From: Salinicola sp.
GTDB taxonomy: Bacteria > Pseudomonadota > Gammaproteobacteria > Pseudomonadales > Halomonadaceae
Length of the DNA stretch: 46,987 nucleotides
Direction: 5' to 3'
Assembly: GCA_002695065.1 (NCBI GenBank)
Contig: NZNW01000111.1
Span: 1-46,987 of the forward strand
Below, piece after piece: positions 24,443 to 32,605 of this stretch (positions are counted from its first letter, which is position 1; each line of letters starts with the position of its first letter). Both the position numbers and the translations under genes were made by a program. The notes below the pieces were generated by a model. The model was not told where the DNA came from and ran no database searches. It was given only the letters and a program-made list of their open reading frames with translations.

Positions 24443-25956
24443 TGCATCACCTGATCGTGCTTCCGATCCTCCTGCCGCTGTTGAGCGGGCTCGCGATGCT
24501 GGTCAAGCGAGACTCGATCTTGCTGCCTCGCCGGGCGATCGCCTTGACCAGCACGGCGGCACTGCTGGTGATCAGCGCCGCGCTGGTGATCCAGAGCGAC
24601 AGCGGCGAGATCACCTACTACGCGCTGGGCGACTGGCAGCCGCCCTTCGGTATCGTGCTGGTGCTCGATCGACTCTCGGCGCTGATGGTCTGCCTGACCG
24701 CCTTTCTGGCCCTAGGCAGCGTCGCCTATGCCTGCGCCGGCGACGACCGCAAGGGCAGCAACTTCCACGGCCTGTTCCAGCTGCAGCTGATGGGGATCAA
24801 CGGGGCCTTCCTGACCGGGGACATCTTCAACCTGTTCGTGTTCTTCGAAGTGCTGCTGATCGCCTCCTACTCGCTGCTGATGCATGGCGGCGGCAAGGAC
24901 CGCACCCAGGCCGGCTTCCACTACGTGGCGCTGAACCTGGCAGGCTCGGCGATGTTCCTGATCGCTCTCGGCGTGCTCTACGGCACCACCGGGACGCTCA
25001 ACATGGCGGACATGTCGCAGAAGGTCGCCGCGCTCGATCCCGACCAGCTCGGCCTGATCAAGGCGGGCGCCTTCCTGCTGCTGGTGGTGTTCGGTCTCAA
25101 GGCCGCGATCCTGCCGCTCTACTTCTGGCTGCCGCGGGCCTACAGCAGTGCCCCGGCGCCGGTGGCGGCGCTGTTCGCGATCATGACCAAGGTGGGGATC
25201 TACGCCATCCTGCGGGTCTACACGCTGATCTTCGGCGGCGGTGCCGGCGAGCTGGCCAACTTCGTTCAGCCCTGGCTGTGGTGGTTCGCGTTGGCGACAC
25301 TCGCACTCGGTGGCCTGGGCGTCCTGTCGGCCCGCGACCTGCGCAATCAGGTGGCCTATCTGATCCTGATTTCCGTCGGCACCCTGCTGGTCGGGGTCAG
25401 CATGAATCGCGAAGCGCCTCTCGCCGCCCTGCTCTACTACATGATCCACACCACCCTGGTCAGCGGCGGGCTGTTCCTGCTAGCCGACGCGATCGGCGAG
25501 CAGCGCGGCAAGGCCGGCGCGCGGATCGTTCCCGGCCGCGGTGTAACCCAACCGGCCCTGCTGGGGCTGTTCTACTTCGTCGGCGCGGTCACGGTGATCG
25601 GCCTGCCGCCACTCTCGGGCGCCATCGGCAAGGCGCTGCTGCTGAATGCCGCGCTACCCAGCGAGCAGCCCTGGCTATGGTCGCTGCTGCTGCTGTCGAG
25701 CCTGGCCGGGCTCGTCGCCATGGCGCGTAGCGGCTCGACCGTGTTCTGGAAGGCGGGGCGCGGCGATAGCGATGGCCCCAGGTTGAAGCCGGCGATGCTG
25801 GCCGGGCTGCTCCTGCTGATCGGCGCGTCACCGGCACTATCGATTCTCGCCGCCCCGATCACACGATTCACCGATGCCAGCGCCACTCAACTGCTCGATC
25901 ACGACGCCTATGCCGAGGCGATCCTGTCCCGCAACGTTGCCGGAGGTGACTCATGA
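24439..25956 (+). CDS. mrpD: Mrp antiporter subunit D (NuoM/N-like)
   Basis: The second antiporter-like subunit, with about 14 membrane segments and homology to NuoM/NuoN. The conserved charged residues of the proton path are present: E137 in FNLFVFFEVLLIASY, K221 in VVFGLKAAILPLYFWLP, and K251 in IMTKVGIYAILRVY. Length is 505 residues, normal for MrpD. The start overlaps mrpC (ATGA) with GGAGGAGAAG upstream; two ATGs are adjacent. The stop overlaps the mrpE start by 4 bp. Confidence 0.95.
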   Translation: MMHHLIVLPILLPLLSGLAMLVKRDSILLPRRAIALTSTAALLVISAALVIQSDSGEITYYALGDWQPPFGIVLVLDRLSALMVCLTAFLALGSVAYACAGDDRKGSNFHGLFQLQLMGINGAFLTGDIFNLFVFFEVLLIASYSLLMHGGGKDRTQAGFHYVALNLAGSAMFLIALGVLYGTTGTLNMADMSQKVAALDPDQLGLIKAGAFLLLVVFGLKAAILPLYFWLPRAYSSAPAPVAALFAIMTKVGIYAILRVYTLIFGGGAGELANFVQPWLWWFALATLALGGLGVLSARDLRNQVAYLILISVGTLLVGVSMNREAPLAALLYYMIHTTLVSGGLFLLADAIGEQRGKAGARIVPGRGVTQPALLGLFYFVGAVTVIGLPPLSGAIGKALLLNAALPSEQPWLWSLLLLSSLAGLVAMARSGSTVFWKAGRGDSDGPRLKPAMLAGLLLLIGASPALSILAAPITRFTDASATQLLDHDAYAEAILSRNVAGGDS

Positions 25957-26450
25957 TTCCTCCCACTCGCTGGCTGCCGATGCCGGTATTGTCGCTGCTG
26001 CTGCTGGTGGTCTGGCTACTGCTGCAGCAGAGCGTCGCGCTGGGGCAGTGGCTCCTCGGCGGCGTGCTGGCGATCCTGATCCCGGTGATCTGCCGACCTT
26101 TCTGGGAGCGCCAGCCGACCATCAAGCGCCCTCTGAAACTGCTGGGTTACTTCTTCCGCGTCCTGGGCGATATCGTTACCGCGAACATCCAGGTCTCCAA
26201 GTTGATACTCGATCCCCGGGGGCGGATGCGTCCGGCCTTCGTCGAGTACCCGCTGACATTGAAGGAGAACTTTCCGATCACCATCCTGGCCAGCACCATC
26301 ACCATGACGCCGGGCACCGTCTCCGCCCATCTGCGGCTCGACGGCAGGACCCTGCTCATCCACGCGCTGGACGTGGCGGACACCAGGGCGTTGATCGACG
26401 AAATTCACCAGCGCTACGAGCGCCCCCTGCTGGAGATCTTCGAATCATGA
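25953..26450 (+). CDS. mrpE: Mrp antiporter subunit E
   Basis: A 165-residue MrpE with two to three N-terminal membrane helices (SLLLLVVWLLLQQSVALGQWLLG and following) and a cytoplasmic C-terminal domain. Family motifs are VTANIQVSKLIL, the proline-rich region around residue 90, ITILASTITMTPGTVS and LLIHALDVADTRAL. MrpE has no complex I homologue and is needed for assembly or activity of the Mrp complex. The start follows GGAGGTGACTC and overlaps mrpD; the stop overlaps mrpF by 4 bp. Confidence 0.94.
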   Translation: MIPPTRWLPMPVLSLLLLVVWLLLQQSVALGQWLLGGVLAILIPVICRPFWERQPTIKRPLKLLGYFFRVLGDIVTANIQVSKLILDPRGRMRPAFVEYPLTLKENFPITILASTITMTPGTVSAHLRLDGRTLLIHALDVADTRALIDEIHQRYERPLLEIFES

Positions 26451-26716
26451 TCGACATGGCCCTGTGGATCGCGCTGGCGCTGTTCTGCGCCGCCATCGTA
26501 CTCAACTTCTATCGAGCCGTGGTCGGCCCCAGCCTGCCGGATCGGGTACTGGCGGTGGACACCATGTACATGAACTCGATCGCGCTGATCGTCCTGTTCG
26601 GTATCTGGGTCAACAACAAGGACTACTTCGAAGCGGCGCTGCTGATCGCGATGCTGGGCTTCGTCAGCACCATCGCCATCTGCAAGTATCTGCTGCGCGG
26701 CGACATCATCGAATAG
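26447..26716 (+). CDS. mrpF: Mrp antiporter subunit F
   Basis: An 89-residue three-helix membrane protein. Motifs include FYRAVVGPSLPDRVLAVDTM and AALLIAMLGFVSTIAICKYL. The start at 26447 is fixed by the 4-bp overlap with mrpE (ATGA) and by homology. In Bacillus, MrpF has been proposed to have a cholate/Na+ role on its own, but in this context it is a structural part of the complex. Confidence 0.93.
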   Translation: MIDMALWIALALFCAAIVLNFYRAVVGPSLPDRVLAVDTMYMNSIALIVLFGIWVNNKDYFEAALLIAMLGFVSTIAICKYLLRGDIIE

Positions 26717-26727
26717 GAGGCGGGACG

Positions 26728-27120
26728 ATGCTGAACACGATTATCGAAGGCGCGATCGCCTTCATGCTCATCGCCGGTGGCGCGTTTGCCTTCATCGGCT
26801 CGCTGGGCCTGACGCATCTCAAGGACTTCTACATGCGTCTACACGGCCCTTCCAAGACGACCACGCTGGGCGTCGGCTGCACCCTGATCGGCTCGCTGAT
26901 CTACTTCAGCCGGGAAGACGGCCCGATCATCCAGGAACTGCTGATCACCATTTTCGCCTTCATCACCGCACCGGTGTCGGCCCACATGCTGGCCAAGAGC
27001 GCGCTGCACCACAAACTGAAGCCCGACCCCCGCACCCGCGGCAATCCGGTCGAGCTGGAGAGCGACAAGCCCAAACACTCCATCGAGGAGGCCCCCCAGG
27101 GCGACTCCCCTCTGCCTTGA
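26728..27120 (+). CDS. mrpG: Mrp antiporter subunit G
   Basis: A 130-residue subunit with three membrane helices, homologous to MnhG/PhaG. Motifs are GGAFAFIGSLGLTHLKDFYMRLHGPSKTTTLG and TAPVSAHMLAKSALH, quoted as landmarks for the first and third segments. Its C-terminal tail of about 30 residues is hydrophilic. It follows mrpF by 11 bp with AGGAGG before the ATG and closes the operon. It converges on hemH; the 30-bp gap has no clear terminator. Confidence 0.94.
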   Translation: MLNTIIEGAIAFMLIAGGAFAFIGSLGLTHLKDFYMRLHGPSKTTTLGVGCTLIGSLIYFSREDGPIIQELLITIFAFITAPVSAHMLAKSALHHKLKPDPRTRGNPVELESDKPKHSIEEAPQGDSPLP

Positions 27121-27150
27121 CGGCGCCTTGGCGAGCTGCCGTCGCCGGCA

Positions 27151-28134
27151 TCACCAGCCGGCGGTGTGCTGCTCGACCAGATGGGTCAGCAGGGTAATGT
27201 GCTCCGGACGCTCGTTGAGCGCGGGGATGTAGCGATAGCGTCCCCCCCCGGCCTGCTGGAAGTAGTGGCGGTTCTCGGCGTCGATCTCTTCCAGGGTCTC
27301 CAGGCAGTCCGCCGCAAAGGCGGGGCTGATGACGTCGACGCACTCGGTCTTGTCCGCGCCCCAGGCCTTGAGCGTTTCGTCGGTGTAGGGCTTGAGCCAC
27401 TCCTCACGTCCGAATCGCGACTGATAACTCTGAAACCACTCCCCTTCGCCGAGCCCCAGCTCCTCGGCCAACAGCCGGCTGGTGGTCTCGCAGTGCCTGG
27501 CATAGGGGTCGCCGTTGTCGACGTAGCGCTTGGGGATGCCGTGATAGGACATCAGCAGCCGACCTCGGTCGCCGTTGGCCTCCCAGTGCTGGCGGACGCT
27601 GGCTGCCAGCGCCGCAATATAGTCCGGATGGTCGTGGTAATCGCGTACGAAGCGCAGCTCCGGCAGATGCGGACAAGGTTCCAGCGCCCTGGCCAGGCGC
27701 TGGAAGACCGCGCCCGTGGTGGTCCGCGAAAACTGCGGATAGAGCGGTAGCACCAGGATTTTTTCGACTCCTGCCTTGCGCAGCGCCAGCCCGGCCTCCT
27801 CCATGCTCGGCTTGCCGTAGGTCATCGCCAGTTCCACCGGGATCGCTTCTCCGGTACTGGCTGCCAGCGACTCCCTCAACGCGCGCTGCTGGCGCCGGCC
27901 GATCGCCAGCAGCGGTGACCCCTCTTCCTGCCACACCGACGCATAGGCCTTGGCGACCTTGGGCGGGCGAATACGCAGAATCACGCCATGAAGAATGGGC
28001 CACCACAGCCAGCGCGGCGCGTCGATGACCCGAGGGTCGCCGAGGAATTCCCCGAGATACTCTCTCACGGCCTTGGCCGTGGGCGCCTCGGGCGTTCCCA
28101 GATTGACCAGCAGCACTCCGTAACGGGCCGCCAT
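27151..28134 (-). CDS. hemH: Ferrochelatase
   Basis: Inserts Fe2+ into protoporphyrin IX, the last step of protoheme synthesis. The sequence shows GVLLVNLGTPEAPTAKAVREYL, VELAMTYGKPS, LPLYPQFSRTTTGA, the catalytic histidine in LLMSYHGIPKRY, FQSYQSRFGREEWLKPYT, and the conserved glutamate region DVISPAFAADCLETLEEI. Length 327 residues. AAAGGAG lies upstream of the ATG. It is divergent from a photolyase gene across 98-110 bp holding a dyad symmetry. No other heme genes are nearby. Confidence 0.95.
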   Translation of the reverse strand: MAARYGVLLVNLGTPEAPTAKAVREYLGEFLGDPRVIDAPRWLWWPILHGVILRIRPPKVAKAYASVWQEEGSPLLAIGRRQQRALRESLAASTGEAIPVELAMTYGKPSMEEAGLALRKAGVEKILVLPLYPQFSRTTTGAVFQRLARALEPCPHLPELRFVRDYHDHPDYIAALAASVRQHWEANGDRGRLLMSYHGIPKRYVDNGDPYARHCETTSRLLAEELGLGEGEWFQSYQSRFGREEWLKPYTDETLKAWGADKTECVDVISPAFAADCLETLEEIDAENRHYFQQAGGGRYRYIPALNERPEHITLLTHLVEQHTAGW

Positions 28135-28202
28135 AGCACCACTCCTTTCCCTGCCATCCTTTGATGAAATTCTACCATCGTCGCTTGCACTTACCCGATC
28201 AT

Positions 28203-28230
28203 CTTATACGATCAACACCATGTGTATAAG
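28203..28230. promoter_or_regulatory. Inverted repeat between hemH and photolyase gene
   Basis: CTTATAC (28203-28209) and GTATAAG (28224-28230) are a perfect 7-bp inverted repeat separated by 14 bp, centre-to-centre 21 bp, or two helical turns. That layout fits a dimeric DNA-binding regulator. It lies between the divergent genes, right before the photolyase start. A further perfect palindrome GTTAT-GG-ATAAC follows at 28230-28241. Confidence 0.55.
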
Positions 28231-28244
28231 TTATGGATAACTTC

Positions 28245-29807
28245 ATGTCGCGTCCGTTGATCCTGATGCTGGGTGATCAGTTGAGTGAGGCGCTGGAAGT
28301 CCTCACCGGCGCCCCCGCCAACGCCGTCGTCGCTCTCTGCGAGGTCAAGGCAGAGGGGGAGTATGTCCCTCACCATCCCCAGAAGATCGCGCTGATATTG
28401 TCGGCGATGCGTCACTTCGCGGATACCCTGCGCGACAAAGGGTATCAGGTCCACTACAGCCGGCTCGACGACGATGACAACCGCCAGGATCTGCTGCAGG
28501 AGGCCGAGCGACTCGCCGACGCCTACGGCTGCGATGAAATCCGGGTGACGCATCCCGGCGAATGGCGACTGCTGGAGCGCATCCAGCGTCGGGGCACGCG
28601 CTGGCGACTCTACGACGATACCCGCTTCTACTGCTCCATCGCCGAGTTCGGCGAGTGGCTCGAGGGGCGCAAGCGCTTCCGGATGGAGGACTTCTACCGC
28701 CAGATGCGCAAGCGTACCGGACTGCTGATGGAGGAAGACGAACCGGCCGGCGGTCAGTGGAACTTCGATCACGACAACCGACGGCCCCTCGAGAAGGGGC
28801 TTGGGTTTCCCGAGCCGCCGCGCCATCGCCGGGACGCCATCACCCGCGAGGTCCTGGCGCTGGTGGAGTCCCAGTTCGGCGACCATTTCGGCACCCTGGA
28901 CGGTTTCAACTGGGCGGTCACGCGGCGCCAGGCGCTGAGCGACCTGCACCATTTCATCGCCCACGCACTACCCGACTTCGGCACCTACCAGGACGCCATC
29001 AGCGACGAACAACCCTGGCTGTTTCATTCGCGGCTCTCGGCGGCGATGAACATCGGCCTGCTCTCTCCACGCGAAGTGTGCGATGCCGCCGTGGCGGCCT
29101 GGCACCGGGAGGAGGTTCCCATCAACGCCGTGGAAGGCTTCGTGCGCCAGATCCTGGGCTGGCGGGAATACGTCCGCGGCATCTATTGGCAACGCATGCC
29201 GCACTACAAGCGCGAGAACCGCCTGGACGCACGGCGTGGCCTGCCCGACTTCTACTGGACCGCCGACACCGATCTGCGCTGTGTCCGGCGCGCCCTGGAG
29301 ATGACCCGCGACAACGCCTATGCCCACCATATCCAGCGCCTGATGATCACCGGCAACTTCGCGCTGCTTTGCGGAGTCGCCCCCGCGGCGCTCTGCGACT
29401 GGTACCTGGCGGTCTACGTCGACGCCTTCGAATGGGTCGAGCTGCCCAACACCCTGGGCATGACCCTCTACGCCGATGGTGGCTATCTCGGGTCCAAACC
29501 CTACTGCGCGTCGGGAAAATACATCGACCGCATGTCGGACCACTGCCGCCAGTGCCGCTACGACGTCAAGAAGGTCACCGGCGAGGGCGCTTGTCCCTTC
29601 AACAGCCTGTACTGGCACTTTCTGGAGCGTCATCGCGAGCGTCTACGTGGCAACCACCGCATGAAACTGATCTACGGGAGCTGGGATCGCATGCAGGAAG
29701 ACAAGCGAGCGGCCATCCTCGACCAGGCAGCGCGCTTCCTGCGCTCGATCCACTTCGAGGCGCCCTACGGCCAAGGTGATCACGCAGAAGGCTACCAGCG
29801 TCGCTGA
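28245..29807 (+). CDS. Iron-sulfur bacterial photolyase/cryptochrome (FeS-BCP, PhrB/CryPro type)
   Basis: A light-driven DNA repair enzyme, most like the (6-4) photolyases of Agrobacterium (PhrB) that carry FAD, a lumazine antenna and a 4Fe-4S cluster. The N-terminal domain (LILMLGDQLSEAL, CEVKAEGEYVPHHPQKIALILSAMRHFA) and the FAD domain (NAVEGFVRQILGWREYVRGIYW, NAYAHHIQRLMITGNFALL, EWVELPNTLGM) match. Four cysteines in the cluster positions (C346, C434, C437, C450 from this start) are all present, the last three in DHCRQC and ACPF. The start at 28245 matches the family N-terminus; an ATG at 28233 is an alternative that lies inside a palindrome. Neither has a good ribosome site. 520 residues. 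Confidence 0.92.
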   Translation: MSRPLILMLGDQLSEALEVLTGAPANAVVALCEVKAEGEYVPHHPQKIALILSAMRHFADTLRDKGYQVHYSRLDDDDNRQDLLQEAERLADAYGCDEIRVTHPGEWRLLERIQRRGTRWRLYDDTRFYCSIAEFGEWLEGRKRFRMEDFYRQMRKRTGLLMEEDEPAGGQWNFDHDNRRPLEKGLGFPEPPRHRRDAITREVLALVESQFGDHFGTLDGFNWAVTRRQALSDLHHFIAHALPDFGTYQDAISDEQPWLFHSRLSAAMNIGLLSPREVCDAAVAAWHREEVPINAVEGFVRQILGWREYVRGIYWQRMPHYKRENRLDARRGLPDFYWTADTDLRCVRRALEMTRDNAYAHHIQRLMITGNFALLCGVAPAALCDWYLAVYVDAFEWVELPNTLGMTLYADGGYLGSKPYCASGKYIDRMSDHCRQCRYDVKKVTGEGACPFNSLYWHFLERHRERLRGNHRMKLIYGSWDRMQEDKRAAILDQAARFLRSIHFEAPYGQGDHAEGYQRR

Positions 29808-29884
29808 CGACGGGAGGTTCGCGGAGCCTGACAAGCCGGCACCGGCGTAGACGAGAGAAGAAAGCAGAGAGAAGAGAAAGAGTA

Positions 29885-29930
29885 TTCCCTCCAGAGCATG
29901 GCAAGTCACTGCGGGACTCGCCGGAGGGAA
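29885..29930 (-). terminator. Possible terminator for the DUF6482-like gene
   Basis: An 8-bp stem (29885-29892 with 29923-29930) with a 30-nt loop lies 60 bp past that gene's stop. On the minus strand it is followed by about 30 nt of almost pure pyrimidine (complement of 29853-29882). The loop is long for an intrinsic terminator, so confidence is low. Confidence 0.35.
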
Positions 29931-29989
29931 ATCAGGTTGGTGAATGGAAAATTCGTCGACTTGGCGTCATCGAGACCGTCGGTCCGGGA

Positions 29990-30292
29990 TCAGAAGACCA
30001 GCGGCATCCGCGACAGCAGCGGATCGTGATAATGCGGATCGTGCCCGACGATCTCGTCGTTGGCAACCTGCTGGACCAGATAGGCGCGGTGGATGCCGGC
30101 CTGTTTCAGTTCGCCATAGACATCGTCGAGGGAGCGAAACAGCATCGGTTTGCCGCGCCGGGTCAAGGCCTGCGTGGCACCGTCTTCCGGTTCCAGCATG
30201 ACCTGATAGTAGCGGCTGCCGGCATGGGCGATGACGCGGATCTCGAAGTTCTCATGATGTCGTTGATATTGCTCTAGCTCCTTGAGTTCCAT
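29990..30292 (-). CDS. Small conserved protein, DUF6482-like
   Basis: A 100-residue soluble protein. The overall pattern (an N-terminal helix MELKELEQYQ, strands FEIRVIAHAGSRYYQVMLE, then PMLFRSLDDVYGELKQAGIHRAYLVQQVANDEI and a C-terminal Pro/His-rich end) resembles the DUF6482 proteins seen in Pseudomonas and Halomonas, whose function is not known. AGGAGG precedes the ATG. It stands alone: the photolyase gene converges on it and the EAL/GGDEF gene lies 129 bp upstream on the same strand. The family assignment is from memory of its pattern. Confidence 0.75.
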   Translation of the reverse strand: MELKELEQYQRHHENFEIRVIAHAGSRYYQVMLEPEDGATQALTRRGKPMLFRSLDDVYGELKQAGIHRAYLVQQVANDEIVGHDPHYHDPLLSRMPLVF

Positions 30293-30421
30293 GGTTCCCT
30301 CCTGTGGGTCGTTTATGGAATCGTATTCTGGATCGGGAGACGCTCCTTGCCATCCCGTCGCGACACCCTGACAGTCGGTTGTGACAGAGCTGTGACTAAG
30401 ACGTCAGGGCACGCTGATCGT

Positions 30422-32203
30422 TCACTTCCCGACAGGCGCCGAATGGCGGTCTAGCCTCACCACGATCCGGCCGTTGCCGGCGCGCTTGGCTGCCGGCTTG
30501 AAGTGACTCCAGAGGTCGCCGAAGCTCTCGACCCTGGCCTCGGCACCGACGCGAAGCGCGATGATCGACAGGCGGACCAGCGGAAAAAAACGCCATTGAT
30601 CGTAGCGATCCTTGGCATGAAAGCCACCTTCCGCTCTGGCGTCGGCGGGAACCAGCGCATGACTCTCGGCGATGAAGCGTCGTTGGATACCGGCCAGCCG
30701 GCGGTGGAGATTCTTCCCGTCATCCAGCAGCAGTATGAAATCGTCGCCGCCGAGGTGGCCCAGAAAGTCCTCCCGCCCCAGTTCGCTGCTCACCAGATTC
30801 GCCAGCGCGAGGATCATTCGATCCCCCAGGGCGTAACCGAACCGGTCATTGAAGGGCTTGAAATTGTCGAGATCCAGATAGCAGGCGACGAAGCCCCGCG
30901 CCTGGCGCTGATAGTGCTCCAGTGCCACCCTGATGGGGCGGTTGCCGGGCAACTGGGTCAACGGATTGGCCTGGCGCGCCAGTTGAACCTGCTGTTCCGT
31001 GAACAGTTGCAGCAGGTTGATGACGTGCCCCATGCCCAGATAGCGGCCACCGTCGGTGATGATGAAATCCTCGTCCCGGGAGGCTTCGTCGCGCCCCGTC
31101 ACCTTGCGCGAGACCCGCTCCAGCGGCTCGTGGGCCTCCACACAGAGCGCCTGGGTCCGCATCACCTTGGTGATGGGCTGACGACCGTGAAGATCGAAAC
31201 CGAAGCGTTTGCCGAGCAGCGCCATGAGCTGCTGACGCCCCAGGATACCGATCGGCCGGCTCCTGCCATCGACGACCGCCAGCGCGTTGGCATGCGGCAG
31301 ACGGCTGAAGCGCTCGGACGCCTCCGCCACACAGAGGTCGGCATCCAGCGCAGGCAGCGGCACGCTGAGGCGCTGGATCTCTGTCGCGGCGGTGGCCGGG
31401 CGACGATTGGCCGCCAGTGAAGCGAGCCGGGCCTCGAGCGCCTCGCGCATCCGGTGGGGGGCGGCATCGGGGGGCGCGAACAACCACCCCTGGCAATAAT
31501 CCGCGCCCAGCTCGAGAAGCGTATCCAGCTCCCCCTCCCGCTCCACTCCCTCCGCGATGACCCGACTGTCCATGCTGTGCGCGATATCGATGATGGAGCG
31601 GACGAACCGGCGCTTGACGCGATCCTCGTCAAGACGACTGACGAAGTGGCGATCCAGCTTGACGTAGTCCGGATTGAGCTGGGACCAGAGTCGCAGGCCG
31701 GCGTACCCGTCTCCCAGATCGTCCAGCGCGATGGAGAATCCCATCGCCTGATAGTAGCGGGCAGCCTCGGCCATCAGGTCGGGGTCGATCCCCGGCGACT
31801 GTTCGGTGATCTCGATGACGATGCGGGCGGGCGAGAGACCGTGCTGCTCAAGCAGAGCCAGCGTCCTGCCGCCGAGATTCTCCGGGTCGATCAGGACTTC
31901 CGGACTGACGTTGAGGAACAGAAGCTCGCCAAGGCCGGTACCCACCCAGCTTTCGATCGCCCGTTCCCGACACCCGCACTCCAGCGCGGCCAGCAGGTCG
32001 CATGCGCGGGCCGCCCGGAACATCGGGATCGGATTGGCATAGGGCGAATCCCGCGGGCCGCGAGACAAGGCCTCGTACGCCAGAATGTGGCCGGTCGCGA
32101 CGGAAACGATCGGTTGAAAATGCACGCTCAGATCGCGACGGGCGACGATCTCCTCGAGGGAGGGGTTATCGATGGGAGCGAGGGGTGGGTTCATGAATGC
32201 CAT
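30422..32203 (-). CDS. EAL-CBS-GGDEF cyclic-di-GMP signalling protein
   Basis: A soluble 593-residue protein with an N-terminal EAL domain (about 20-260), paired CBS-like modules (about 275-400) and a C-terminal GGDEF domain (about 410-590). The EAL catalytic set is intact: E44 of EAL, N98, E131, D161-D162, K182, E218 and Q238. That supports c-di-GMP phosphodiesterase activity. The GGDEF signature is GGDDF (485-489), an allowed variant, and there is no RxxD inhibitory site just before it. The CBS pair suggests adenine-nucleotide sensing. No membrane segment is seen. The order EAL first, GGDEF last is the reverse of the common arrangement. Start at 32203 lacks a clear ribosome site; an ATG three codons in is possible. 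Confidence 0.9.
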   Translation of the reverse strand: MAFMNPPLAPIDNPSLEEIVARRDLSVHFQPIVSVATGHILAYEALSRGPRDSPYANPIPMFRAARACDLLAALECGCRERAIESWVGTGLGELLFLNVSPEVLIDPENLGGRTLALLEQHGLSPARIVIEITEQSPGIDPDLMAEAARYYQAMGFSIALDDLGDGYAGLRLWSQLNPDYVKLDRHFVSRLDEDRVKRRFVRSIIDIAHSMDSRVIAEGVEREGELDTLLELGADYCQGWLFAPPDAAPHRMREALEARLASLAANRRPATAATEIQRLSVPLPALDADLCVAEASERFSRLPHANALAVVDGRSRPIGILGRQQLMALLGKRFGFDLHGRQPITKVMRTQALCVEAHEPLERVSRKVTGRDEASRDEDFIITDGGRYLGMGHVINLLQLFTEQQVQLARQANPLTQLPGNRPIRVALEHYQRQARGFVACYLDLDNFKPFNDRFGYALGDRMILALANLVSSELGREDFLGHLGGDDFILLLDDGKNLHRRLAGIQRRFIAESHALVPADARAEGGFHAKDRYDQWRFFPLVRLSIIALRVGAEARVESFGDLWSHFKPAAKRAGNGRIVVRLDRHSAPVGK

Positions 32204-32217
32204 GAAACAGAAACATC

Positions 32218-32247
32218 ATGACACAACAATGACACACAAAGTTACAA
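32218..32247 (-). repeat. Short direct repeats upstream of the EAL-GGDEF gene
   Basis: On the minus strand GTGTCAT occurs twice with an 11-bp period (complements of 32229-32235 and 32218-32224), with a looser copy TTGTAAC upstream (32241-32247). The layout is like a Pho box, but it lies only 15 bp before the start codon. Confidence 0.45.
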
Positions 32248-32267
32248 CCACCTCAAGACGGCGGCGA

Positions 32268-32561
32268 TCATTGATAATCGGAAGGGTCGATCGCCTTGCC
32301 CAGTGAGTTGCGATCGATCCACTTGCCCGCCTTGGCTTCCTTGTAGCGAAATACCACGCGATCACCGATGGCAACCGGCAATTCGGCATCTTCCGTCTGG
32401 TAACTGTAGAGCTCGCCATCGACCGTCAGCCAGTGACGGTAGAGATCGGGCATGCCCAGCCACTCCTTGAAGGGGCCTTCGCGCTCGAGCTTCTCCAGTT
32501 GGCCTCGTACCTCGATCTTGGGGACCCGTTGACGACGCCCCCGCTGAAAACCGCCTGCCAT
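32268..32561 (-). CDS. Unknown 97-residue basic/aromatic protein downstream of dnaB
   Basis: Not recognised. It has a strong ribosome site (AAGGAG) and coding-like composition. The N-terminus is basic (QRGRRQR), then a helix (EVRGQLEKLEREGPFKEW) and a beta-rich part with aromatic residues (MPDLYRHWLTVDGELYSYQ, VAIGDRVVFRYKEAKAGKW). No cysteine pair, signal peptide or membrane segment. The last part could be a small SH3/PilZ-like beta unit, but I would not claim it. It follows dnaB by 63 bp on the same strand, with a possible attenuator between. Confidence 0.7.
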   Translation of the reverse strand: MAGGFQRGRRQRVPKIEVRGQLEKLEREGPFKEWLGMPDLYRHWLTVDGELYSYQTEDAELPVAIGDRVVFRYKEAKAGKWIDRNSLGKAIDPSDYQ

Positions 32562-32583
32562 GATTCGACTCCTTGATGTCTTT

Positions 32584-32605
32584 CCAAAACACCGGCAATG
32601 CCGGC
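32584..32605 (-). terminator. Weak terminator/attenuator after dnaB
   Basis: On the minus strand a 5-bp stem with a 3-nt loop (32592-32596 with 32600-32604) is followed by TGTTTTGG. It lies 20 bp past the dnaB stop and before the 97-residue gene, so read-through may be partial. Confidence 0.4.

Noticed and set aside
30368-30398. CTGTCAC-like repeats upstream of the DUF6482-like gene (minus strand)
   Set aside because: One half-site is good and the other poor, spacing is uneven, and the stretch also forms part of a CCCTGAC/GTCAGGG inverted repeat at the 3' end of the EAL-GGDEF gene; not enough for a regulatory call.
32218-32235. Pho-box-like GTGTCAT direct repeats upstream of the EAL-GGDEF gene
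   Set aside because: The 11-bp period fits a Pho box, but the site lies 15 bp before the start codon, too close for an activator-bound -35, and no phosphate gene is nearby. Kept as a repeat only.
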